From the NCBI GenBank assembly GCA_965224575.1, contig CBDCZQ010000006.1:310001-374000 (forward strand): DNA of 64,000 nucleotides, given 5' to 3'. Below are positions 35,587-43,441 of the stretch, piece by piece. The stretch comes from QPIN01 sp965224575. GTDB lineage: Bacteria > Pseudomonadota > Gammaproteobacteria > Methylococcales > Methylomonadaceae. The notes under the pieces are model-generated. The model was not told where the DNA came from. It was given only the letters and a program-made list of their open reading frames with translations, and ran no database searches. How positions within the stretch are numbered: the stretch's first letter is position 1; the number at the start of each line of letters is the position of its first letter. The position numbers and the translations under genes are program-made.

Positions 35587-35934
35587 ATGAGCGTAAAGAT
35601 TTTTCATAACCCTCGTTGCAGCAAGTCCAGACAGACTTTACAATTACTACAAGAACAAGGGGTAGAGCCTGAAATTATTGAATATTTAAAAACACCACCC
35701 ACACAGACTGAATTAGAAGACATCTTAAAAAAACTAAATATGCAGCCTCGCGATTTAATGCGAAAAAGAGAGGCTGAATATAAATCAGCGGGAATGGACA
35801 ATCCAGATTTGGATAATAATGCACTCATCAATGGCATGGTTCAGAACCCTAAACTTATTGAACGTCCTATTGTGCTTGCTAACGATAAAGCAGCGATAGG
35901 CCGACCACCAGAAGATGTACTGACAATTTTGTAA
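35587..35934 (+). CDS. arsC: Glutaredoxin-dependent arsenate reductase
   Basis: The 115-residue protein has the ArsC catalytic Cys11 in HNPRCSKSRQTLQLL and the conserved basic residues in MRKREAEYK and LIERPIVL. This distinguishes it from YffB/Spx-type relatives such as the one at 7.3 kb. It reduces arsenate to arsenite with glutathione and glutaredoxin. No arsB or arsR is nearby; wrbA follows after two bases. Confidence 0.92.
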   Translation: MSVKIFHNPRCSKSRQTLQLLQEQGVEPEIIEYLKTPPTQTELEDILKKLNMQPRDLMRKREAEYKSAGMDNPDLDNNALINGMVQNPKLIERPIVLANDKAAIGRPPEDVLTIL

Positions 35935-35936
35935 AA

Positions 35937-36530
35937 ATGATTAACATTCTAATTCTTTACTATAGCCGCGATGGCAGCACTGAAAAGATGGCAAATCAAA
36001 TTGCCAGAGGTGTAGAGTCGATAGAAGGTGTTGAAGCAATTCTAAGAACTGTTCCAAATATTTCCACTGTTTGCGAACAAACTGAAAATTCAATTCCAGA
36101 TAAAGGTGCACCTTATGCAAGCATTCAAGACTTGAAATCTTGTGACGGTCTAGCATTAGGAAGCCCCACCCATTTTGGAAATATGGCAGGTGCACTAAAA
36201 CACTTTATTGATAAAACAACAGAAATTTGGCTACCAGGTACATTATCAGGTAAACCTGCCGGTGTTTTTACATCAACAGGCGGAATGCATAGTGGTCATG
36301 AAAGTACCTTACTTTCAATGATGCTACCTTTAATGCACCATGGTATGTTAATCATGAGCATTCCCAGCAATGAAATTTCATTGAAAGAAACAAACACAGG
36401 AGGAACCCCTTATGGGCCTAGCCACTTTTCATCCCCTACATCCAACTTAAGTTCTGATGAAAAACAGATATGTATTTCACTAGGAAAACGTCTTGCAAAA
36501 ACAGCACAAGCTCTAAAACAAATATCATGA
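35937..36530 (+). CDS. wrbA: NAD(P)H:quinone oxidoreductase, WrbA family
   Basis: This is a flavodoxin-fold protein of 197 residues. The FMN phosphate loop is YSRDGSTEKMA (near 8-18), and the GSPTHFGNMAGALKHFID segment and the EISLKETNTGGTPYGPSHFS tail are WrbA-like. It performs two-electron quinone reduction, avoiding semiquinone radicals. Its stop overlaps the start of the DUF2069 gene as ATGA, so the two are coupled; the arsC-wrbA-DUF2069-hda order recurs in gammaproteobacteria. Confidence 0.93.
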   Translation: MINILILYYSRDGSTEKMANQIARGVESIEGVEAILRTVPNISTVCEQTENSIPDKGAPYASIQDLKSCDGLALGSPTHFGNMAGALKHFIDKTTEIWLPGTLSGKPAGVFTSTGGMHSGHESTLLSMMLPLMHHGMLIMSIPSNEISLKETNTGGTPYGPSHFSSPTSNLSSDEKQICISLGKRLAKTAQALKQIS

Positions 36531-36874
36531 AAAGAAAGTACTATTACATTATGGCAATCAGTGGTTTTTTTGGATTATTCACTCTTTTAATGCTTTGGAA
36601 TACCATTTTATCTCCATCAACTCGTCTACCTGTCGCCCTAGTATTACTAGCCGTGATTACACCCATTCTTCTTCCGTTTAAAGGATTACTGAATGGCAAT
36701 TTAAAAAGTTGTATCTGGATGAGCTTTATCAGTCTGTTTTACTTTACTCATGGTGTTTCAGAACTTTATGTAGCACCGAAAGAATTCTACTATGCTCTCC
36801 TGGAAGTCTTTTTTAGCCTACTTCTTTGTGCTGGATCAGCATTCTATGTATACAGTGCAGAAAAAACAAAATAA
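36527..36874 (+). CDS. DUF2069 membrane protein
   Basis: Starting at the ATG at 36527 that overlaps the wrbA stop, the product has 115 residues and three or four membrane helices (YYYIMAISGFFGLFTLLMLW, VALVLLAVITPILLPFKGLL, SCIWMSFISLFYFTHGVSE, EVFFSLLLCAGSAFYVY). DUF2069 proteins lie between wrbA and hda in many gammaproteobacteria, as here. The function is unknown. The frame is open further upstream within wrbA, but that part is a shadow. Confidence 0.88.
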   Translation: MKRKYYYIMAISGFFGLFTLLMLWNTILSPSTRLPVALVLLAVITPILLPFKGLLNGNLKSCIWMSFISLFYFTHGVSELYVAPKEFYYALLEVFFSLLLCAGSAFYVYSAEKTK

Positions 36875-36876
36875 TC

Positions 36877-37587
36877 GTGCCAGAACAACTTGCATTACAG
36901 TTTGAATTTCAATCAACACACAACTTTAGTGGTTTCTATCCTAATGGTAACAAAGAGATAATTACCCACTTACAACAACTTTTCAACAACGAAGAACAAC
37001 AAATTTTTTTATGGGGAGAAGCCGGTTCAGGTAAATCTCACTTACTTCAAGCCTGTTGCCAGGAAGCCAATATTTTAAAAAAAACATCCTTCTATTTTTC
37101 ACTCGCAGAAAAATCACTACCCCCTCCGTCCATGCTCGATGGATTAGAAAATATTGATCTTGTTTGTTTTGATAATATTGATCAGATAACTGAGAATTCA
37201 GAATGGGAACAAGCTTTTTTCAATTTTTTCAACTTACATAGAGATAACAACAATCACCTCCTGCTATCAGCTCTCTGTCCTCCAAAATACCTAGGGTTAC
37301 AATTACCTGATCTTAAAACTCGTATGAATTGGGGGCTAACTTTAAAACTTAACCCACTATCAGATGAAGAACGGCTCAACGCCCTTATTTATAAAGCTAA
37401 TATTTTAGGTTTTAAAATACCCATCAATGTAGGAAAGTTTTTAATGACTCATTATGCAAGCGATTTACCTTCAATCTGGAAATTACTTAACAAAATAGAG
37501 CACGCAACATTGGCAGCACAACGTAAATTGACAATTCCTTTTTTGAAAGAGATCTTAGCGAATCAAAATGACCATCAATCAAGATAA
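36877..37587 (+). CDS. hda: DnaA inactivator Hda
   Basis: Hda with the DNA clamp stimulates ATP hydrolysis by DnaA and so limits replication starts. I choose the GTG at 36877, two bases after the DUF2069 stop, giving 236 residues starting with PEQLALQFEFQ; the open frame upstream overlaps DUF2069 in another frame. The clamp-binding QL motif sits at the N-terminus (QLALQF). Walker A GEAGSGKSHLL is near 47-57, and the Walker B-like CFDNID is present. It is a DnaA-like AAA+ domain without a DNA-binding domain. Confidence 0.92.
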   Translation: MPEQLALQFEFQSTHNFSGFYPNGNKEIITHLQQLFNNEEQQIFLWGEAGSGKSHLLQACCQEANILKKTSFYFSLAEKSLPPPSMLDGLENIDLVCFDNIDQITENSEWEQAFFNFFNLHRDNNNHLLLSALCPPKYLGLQLPDLKTRMNWGLTLKLNPLSDEERLNALIYKANILGFKIPINVGKFLMTHYASDLPSIWKLLNKIEHATLAAQRKLTIPFLKEILANQNDHQSR

Positions 37588-38515
37588 AATTCTGATTATT
37601 GGTGCAGGTGCGATTGGAAGCTTTTACGGCGCATTATTAGCAAAGTCTGGGGCTAACGTTTCTATTCTCTGTCGTTCAGATTATGAAATAGTTATAAAAA
37701 AAGGCTATTCAATTAAAAGTTCAGTATTAGGTTCCTGGGTTTTTACACCCTCACAAATAATAAGAAAAGCTTCAGAGTACGAAGGACAAGTTGATTACGT
37801 CATCCTCTGCACAAAAAACACACCAGAAACAGATAGAGTCCGATTAATAAAAAATGCTATTAGTCAAAACACCAGTATCGTACTCATCCAAAATGGTATT
37901 GATGTTGAACAAGAGCTTGTTGATGCTTTTCCTAATAATGAAATTATTAGTGGGCTAGCGTTTATTTGTTGCAATAGATTAGAACCAGGCGTCATTTATC
38001 ATTTAGCTTATGGAAAACTAACGCTAGGTAGCTTAAACAAAAAGACCGACAAAGCCCAATATTTAAGTGATTTAATCAACCAAGCAGGAATAGAATCAAT
38101 TACAACTGATAACATCATCAGCAGTCGATGGTTAAAATGTCTTTGGAATGCTGCTTTTAATCCTCTATCAGTTCTATCCGATGGCCTTTCGACCAAAGAA
38201 ATACTGTCATCCCAAGAAAAACTAATCCGCACCATCATGCAAGAAGTTTGCTCTATTGCTGATGCCTGTGGACATCCTTTGCCAGAAGACAGCATTGATA
38301 TAAATATACAAAACACCTATGCCATGCCCAATTATAAAACAAGCATGTTATTAGACTACGAAAACCAAAAACCGATGGAAATAGAAGCTATTCTTGGAAA
38401 TACGATTAGAAAAGCACAGAAATACCACATAAGTTGCCCCACACTTGACACACTTTATGCTTTAATAAACCTTAAAACGAATAAAACTAACAGAAATTTA
38501 AACAACAGCACATAA
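37568..38515 (+). CDS. panE: Ketopantoate reductase family protein
   Basis: The N-terminal Rossmann motif GAGAIGSFYGALLAKSG (near 12-28) binds NADP. The C-terminal ApbA domain holds the catalytic Lys and substrate residues (SRWLKCLWNAAFNPLSVL) and the MLLDYENQKPMEIEAILG segment. The 315-residue length is normal. It makes pantoate for coenzyme A, but the family has relatives with other substrates. It overlaps the hda 3' end by 20 bases. Confidence 0.88.
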   Translation: MTINQDKILIIGAGAIGSFYGALLAKSGANVSILCRSDYEIVIKKGYSIKSSVLGSWVFTPSQIIRKASEYEGQVDYVILCTKNTPETDRVRLIKNAISQNTSIVLIQNGIDVEQELVDAFPNNEIISGLAFICCNRLEPGVIYHLAYGKLTLGSLNKKTDKAQYLSDLINQAGIESITTDNIISSRWLKCLWNAAFNPLSVLSDGLSTKEILSSQEKLIRTIMQEVCSIADACGHPLPEDSIDINIQNTYAMPNYKTSMLLDYENQKPMEIEAILGNTIRKAQKYHISCPTLDTLYALINLKTNKTNRNLNNST

Positions 38516-38532
38516 GAAATTCAAATTATTCA

Positions 38533-38555
38533 AGGGCACCTCTAATAATTGCCCT
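38533..38555 (+). terminator. Possible weak terminator after panE
   Basis: AGGGCA (38533-38538) pairs with TGCCCT (38550-38555) across an 11-base loop, just after the panE stop. No T-run follows, so if it ends transcription it does so weakly. It separates the wrbA-panE run from the next gene. Confidence 0.3.
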
Positions 38556-38601
38556 AGATTCTAAAGAATATCGCTTCTTCCTTGCTAAGGAATAAATCAT
38601 T

Positions 38602-41074
38602 ATGATTAACAAACATAACCTCAGTTTAATGGATTTAGCACGACTAAGCACTGCCATATTGAGTATGACTTTATTGAATGTTACTGCTTTTGCAAACGAA
38701 GAGACTCGTATTTGGTCAAGAATTGGCCCTGAAGGAGCAGATATTAGCCAGTTGCTTATTAGCTCAAGTCACCCGAATACGCTTTATGCGGCGACCACCC
38801 CAAGTTCCTATTATTCCAGTAGTCACGACTATCTTCTAAAAAGTCTTAATGGCGGAGATAGCTGGGTCACTTTGCCTTGGCAGGGAAAAGCACTTAGCAC
38901 TGAACTTATTGTTGCCAACCGGACACATCAACATTATTCTTCTTATATTTATAACTCTCCCAGGAAAGATCATACCTTAGCTCTTGACTTACTTGACCCA
39001 GATACTGTTTTTACATCGTTAAGCGGTTTTTTACTAAAAACGAATGATGGCGGAATAAATTGGCGTCCAGTAGGTGCAGATATTAACCTTGACAGCGCTT
39101 CATTTTTTAAAGCAAATCCCTTGATTATTCCTTCTTTAATCACTCTGACCTCTCCAGATAACGAAATAGCAAGTAGTGAAGATAGTGGTGAGCATTGGGT
39201 ATTGAGTAATAATAAAATTAAGACCACTGCTCAACAAACCATCATGCCTAGCCGAAGATATCCAGATGGAGAATCAAGTGTTCAACTATTAACTATTGAT
39301 CCAAAAAATAGTGCTATTTTATATGGATATTCAACATTAAGGAACATCGGTGCTCTAGCAAATGCTCCTGTTTTATTATATAAAAGTGTTGATCAAGGAG
39401 AAAATTGGCAAAATATTACGCCTTTAGGCTATCAATACCTAGGTGAAAAGCTGGTTTTTGATCCTGACAATAGCAACGTACTGTTTTCTATTTTCGCCAA
39501 AATTGAGGCAGATTCCTTTGTTAGCATGATTAATGAAGATATCGTGATGCGGAGTGATAATGGTGGAACCGGCTGGCAGGCGCTTAGTGTTCCTTCAAAA
39601 GGCTCGACAACATACAGTGTAACCCAAGTTTATTTAGATTCTAGTGATAAAAATATACTTTATGCCAATATAAAACCTGCGGGTGAAGATTCTGTAGTAG
39701 ATATAAAAGCAATCGCAAAATCAGTTAACTCAGGGGAATCATGGGAAATTATTGATATATCCCCCTATTTTCCAGGCAACCTTGTTATTAACCCTAACAA
39801 TAACCAAAAACTGTTAATGACCAGTAAGCAAGGGATTCTGCGCTCTGACAATGGTGGACAGAATTGTGACGCTAAGTAACAAAGGTATTCAACATATTGG
39901 TGGTAAACTGAGCGTTGCAACAGACAATGAATTGGTGATGTATCTTGCTGGAAATGATCGTGGCGGAGCTGTTGTTGATAGCCGTGTGACAACAGGGTTT
40001 TATTACAAAAGTATTGATGGTGGACAGCACTGGGATACCATTACTCCAACAGCTACTTCAAAAGACTATTGTCGTGAATTTAAAATCAACCCCAAGGACA
40101 ATGAAGATATTTTTTGCATAACTGATGAAAATATTTATCAGAGTCTTGATGGTGGTGAACAATGGACACTCCTAAAAAATTCAGATACTCGGCAACTTGT
40201 TCGTGCGCAGGATGGTCAAAGCATTTACTTGAGTGATAGTGCAGGGACAAGTGTTAGTAAAGATAATGGCAAAAACTGGAAGCTTCTGTCTACAATCAAT
40301 GAAGGTGAGCTAAGCATTAACCCAGAAAACCAAGCTATTCTCTATTATATTCTTGATAACCAGCTTTATTCATCCATAGATAGTGGTGAACATTGGCTTA
40401 TGCAAGAGACTCCAAGTAACATTGCCTTTAACCACTTAGTCATCCATCCTTTAAATTCTGATATGATGATTTTATATGGTTATTATGGCTATTTATTAAC
40501 CAATGATGGTGGCAATATCTGGCAGACCGTATTAGAAACATTCAATAATGGGAACCCTGAGATTAATTCATTTCCTGTTGAATTTAACTTTATTTCTCAA
40601 CTTGTTTTTAACCCGACAAAGATTAATAGCCTTTTTATAAAAACCAGCACCGGCATTTATGAATCGTCTGACCAAGGAGCTCATTGGGAAAAGCGTAGCT
40701 CAGGGATAGAAAGCTATAGTTCAGATAGTTATATGGGGGTTAACCTATTCACCTCATCAAATAATGTTTATATTGACACGCCTTCAGGGATTTTTAAGTT
40801 AACGGATAACGTGAGTTTTTCAGCAGTCTCAGATTGCATTTTTAGTTGGGCAGAACAAAAAAACACTGCTCTATTTAACTCACCACCTACTCATTCAGGA
40901 CAATGGCATGGCTATACATTTCGATACTACAGTCAGAGCAACACTTATTTAGGCATTTTTCATGAACAGGAAGTTCATCAGCTACAGCCTAATCTATCTA
41001 GCGATATTACGACTCAAGGTTCTATTGCATCTTACCAAAGCCAGAGTGGATGTTTAGATACACGTTTTAAGTAG
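38602..41074 (+). pseudogene. Secreted BNR/Asp-box repeat protein broken by a one-base frameshift
   Basis: Two overlapping frames, 38602-39879 and 39851-41074, form one protein of about 823 residues if a single extra base is ignored. The first begins with a signal peptide (LMDLARLSTAILSMTLLNVT). Asp-box units (SxDxGxxW, e.g. SLNGGDSW, SVDQGENW, SIDGGQHW, SLDGGEQW) run through both parts, predicting a beta-propeller like sortilin/VPS10 or sialidase-type domains. At the junction RSDNGGQN is followed by Cys instead of the expected Trp: TTGTGACG stands where TTGGACG would restore SDNGGQNW-TLSNKG. The extra base is near 39867. It is either a real loss of function or a sequencing error. Confidence 0.88.
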
Positions 41075-41139
41075 GCAGGTAATATAACTAATAATTAACC
41101 CGTTGTTAGGTGTACCAAATTCAAATATGGAGACAGAAT

Positions 41140-41376
41140 ATGAAAACAATGAATTGCAAACAACTTGGAGGAGCATGTGAAAAAGAATTTCATGCTAACT
41201 CTTTTGAAGAGATTGGAGAAATGAGCAAACAACATGGCATAGAAATGTTTCAAAAAAAAGATGAAGCGCATCTTAAAGCAATGAATGAAATGCAAGAATT
41301 GATGCAAAAACCAGAAGCGATGAAAGATTGGTTTGCAAGTAAGAAAAAAGAATTTGAGGGATTACCCGAAGATTAG
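41140..41376 (+). CDS. Small DUF1059-like protein
   Basis: I start at the ATG at 41140, seven bases after GGAG, giving 78 residues: MKTMNCKQLGGACEKEFHA. The two early Cys and SFEEIGEMSKQHGIEMF match small DUF1059-type proteins of unknown function. The C-terminal half is helical and charged (MQELMQKPEAMKDWFASKKK). It is soluble and lies between two broken genes but is itself intact. Confidence 0.75.
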   Translation: MKTMNCKQLGGACEKEFHANSFEEIGEMSKQHGIEMFQKKDEAHLKAMNEMQELMQKPEAMKDWFASKKKEFEGLPED

Positions 41377-41395
41377 AAAAAGAGAAAATTGATTA

Positions 41396-41859
41396 ATGGA
41401 CGTACGAATAATAGATTTTCCCGAAACCAAAATTGCAGTGTTAGAGCATCATGGTCAACCTGCTTTGGAATATCAGTCTATTCAAAAATTGATTGAGTGG
41501 CGCATTCAAAATAGGCTATTTCCAGAAAAGCATCGGAGTTATGGACTTCATTACAATGATTTGCGTAAAATTCAGCCAGAGGAATACCACGTATTGATTT
41601 ATGTGTATCCATAGATTGTGAAATTCCACCAAATCCGCAGGGTGTAATAAATAAAGTTATTCCTGCCGGTCGGTGTGCTGTTGCCCGGCATCTTGGTTCA
41701 CGCGAAAATGTGGATACAGCTGTTTATCTTTATGAAGTTTGGTTTCTATCTAGTGGTGAAACTCTTCGAGACGTTCCTATGTTTTTCCACTATGTGAATG
41801 TTGGCGCACAAATACAAGAACGAGATATGATCACTGATGTATATCTCCCTGTAATTTAA
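41396..41859 (+). pseudogene. GyrI-like (AraC effector-domain) protein, frameshifted
   Basis: The first frame (41396-41614) encodes MDVRIIDFPETKIAVLEHHG and on to YGLHYNDLRKIQPEEYH, typical of free-standing GyrI-like small-molecule-binding proteins. It then runs into stop. A second frame from about 41590 continues as RIDLCVSIDCEIPPNPQG, VINKVIPAGRCAVARHLGS, to ITDVYLPVI at 41859, which is exactly the missing C-terminal half. The shift lies near 41586-41590 (two extra bases, or one missing). Together they would make about 154 residues. No start is needed for the second part, so this is one broken gene. Confidence 0.88.
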
Positions 41860-41920
41860 ATGTAAAATATCTATAACAAGTGAGTATGGTTATAATTTAG
41901 AGCTAAAAGCACCTAACAAT

Positions 41921-42000
41921 AAAATCCACTTGACCGTAAAAAGCGTCATAATTTTTGGCGTTAAAAATCCGCAGCTCATAATCAGAAAACAAGTGGATCG
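41921..42000. repeat. Inverted repeat ATCCACTTG/CAAGTGGAT before msrP
   Basis: In the gap between the broken GyrI-like gene and msrP, a nine-base arm near 41923 pairs with its complement near 41990, about 60 bp apart. The inside has GCGTCATAATTTTTGGCG, itself weakly palindromic. It could be a worn-down small repeat element or part of the msrP control region. Confidence 0.4.
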
Positions 42001-42033
42001 TTTAAAATTCTAGTAAATAGGAGAGGCTCCTTT

Positions 42034-42981
42034 ATGCTAATCAAAGAAAAACCACCAATTACCAATAGTGAAATTACGCCCCACTCTATTTTTAAATCCC
42101 GCCGAAAAATTATTAAAGCGGCATTAGCATTATCTGCCGGAAGCATTATCCCTAATATTGGGTATACTCAGGGAAGTAAAATCTATCAAAATATCCCAAT
42201 CGGTCCTTATTCAGCAAACTTACCTGTGACTGATTTTGAAAGTGTAAGAAATTATACTAATTATTACGAATTTGCTTTTAGTAAATCCGGTTCCACCGCC
42301 TTAGCACAAGTGCTACCCACATCACCTTGGCAAGTGACCATCGAAGGGGAAGTTGAAAAACCAGGGACGTATAACCTGGAAGATATATTAAAAGATAATC
42401 CCTTAGAAGAAAGAGTGTACAGCTTTCGATGTGTTGAAGCCTGGTCTATGGTTGTACCTTGGATTGGGTTTCCCCTGGGCACAATGTTAAAGAAGTTTAA
42501 ACCGACTTCACGGGCAAAGTATGTAGAATTTACCACGATACATAACCCTAAAATTATGCCTGGACAGCGTGGCAATTCTTTAATTTGGCCTTATACGGAA
42601 GGTCTTCGTATTGATGAAGCTATGCACCCCCTCACATTTTTGGCAACCGGAATGTATGATGAACAGCTCCCTAAACAGAATGGAGCGCCGTTAAGGCTTG
42701 TTGTCCCTTGGAAATACGGATTTAAAAGTATAAAAGCCATTGTTAAAATTCGTTTTTTAGAAACAATGCCAGCAACAGCGTGGAATAGTTCTGCGCCTAA
42801 AGAATATGGTTTCTTTTCTAATGTTAATCCTGATGTTCATCACCCTCGATGGAGTCAGGCTGAAGAAAGGGTTTTAGGAAGTAAACGTTCTACACCAAAG
42901 CGTAAAACCAAAAAATTCAATGGTTATGGAGAACAAGTGGCTTCTTTATATCGAGGCATGGATTTGAGCAAGTACTTCTAA
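42034..42981 (+). CDS. msrP: Periplasmic methionine-sulfoxide reductase catalytic subunit (molybdoenzyme)
   Basis: MsrP (YedY) repairs oxidised methionines in periplasmic proteins using a molybdopterin cofactor. The Tat signal is SRRKIIKAALALSAGS. The Mo-ligand Cys lies in YSFRCVEAWSMVVPWIGFPL, and MPGQRGNSLIWPYTEGLRIDEA and KYGFKSIKAIVKI are typical. The 315 residues are normal. The membrane haem partner gene msrQ is not next to it: the repeat element and norB follow instead. Confidence 0.94.
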   Translation: MLIKEKPPITNSEITPHSIFKSRRKIIKAALALSAGSIIPNIGYTQGSKIYQNIPIGPYSANLPVTDFESVRNYTNYYEFAFSKSGSTALAQVLPTSPWQVTIEGEVEKPGTYNLEDILKDNPLEERVYSFRCVEAWSMVVPWIGFPLGTMLKKFKPTSRAKYVEFTTIHNPKIMPGQRGNSLIWPYTEGLRIDEAMHPLTFLATGMYDEQLPKQNGAPLRLVVPWKYGFKSIKAIVKIRFLETMPATAWNSSAPKEYGFFSNVNPDVHHPRWSQAEERVLGSKRSTPKRKTKKFNGYGEQVASLYRGMDLSKYF

Positions 42982-43441
42982 CTAACATATACTTCGCGCG
43001 GTCACGGGTGCAGATTTATAACGGCTAAATTTTTGCCGATAGCTGTGTTGCTGAAACAGTTACGTAGCCAGCTATGCGCCAGTTTCAGCGTCTTGCTCTC
43101 GACAAAAATCAGCACGTTATAAATTCCGCATCCGTGACCGCGCGAAGTATACAAAGTTAAAATCCCGACTAAAATACTCAGTTGAAAAGTTTTTATAATT
43201 AATAGTTAATATAATAAAGACCTGATAAAAATTAGGTCTATTAAAGTAAGCAAAAAGCAGATATTTCAGTTTAAAAAAACAAATAAATTACTGATAATCA
43301 ACGATCACTCAAATTATTGATAAAGTAGCTTAATCATATCTAAAAATGATGTATTAAACTTCCAATAAATAATTTTCAAATCTAATTACCACTAATTTTT
43401 TATAAATATCTACAGAATACGCTTTTCTACAAGGAGCAATA
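42982..43441. other. 460-bp gap: MITE-like element, then norB upstream region
   Basis: The first third is the inverted-repeat element at 42988-43151, listed separately. The rest (43152-43441) is AT-rich without a gene and should carry the norB promoter. A weak FNR-like TTACTGATAATCAA lies at 43288-43301 and a possible NsrR half-site GATGTATT at 43348; neither is convincing. A good ribosome site, AAGGAG, precedes the GTG of norB. Confidence 0.5.
42988..43151. mobile_element. MITE-like palindromic element, copy 1
   Basis: Perfect 20-bp terminal inverted repeats (42988-43007 and 43132-43151) start TATACTTCGCGCGG and end in its complement. The interior is shared with 54789-54956: GTTGCT, TAGC..GCTATGCGCC, TTTCAGCG, TTGCT, CGACAAAAATCA. 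It is 164 bp and has no coding capacity. It must be moved by a transposase encoded elsewhere, if it moves at all. It sits 6 bp after the msrP stop and could also fold into an RNA hairpin. Confidence 0.85.

Noticed and set aside
38008..38316. Minus-strand open frame inside panE
   Set aside because: It lies fully opposite a well-supported gene and shows no family motif.
41396..41614. Short intact 72-residue gene
   Set aside because: The missing half of the same domain follows in another frame, so it is a broken gene.
43288..43301. FNR/DNR site TTACTGATAATCAA before norB
   Set aside because: The left half has two mismatches to TTGAT; the spacing is right, but such matches are expected by chance in AT-rich DNA.
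43345..43365. NsrR operator before norB
   Set aside because: Only one half (GATGTATT) fits; the other half, AAACTTCC, does not.
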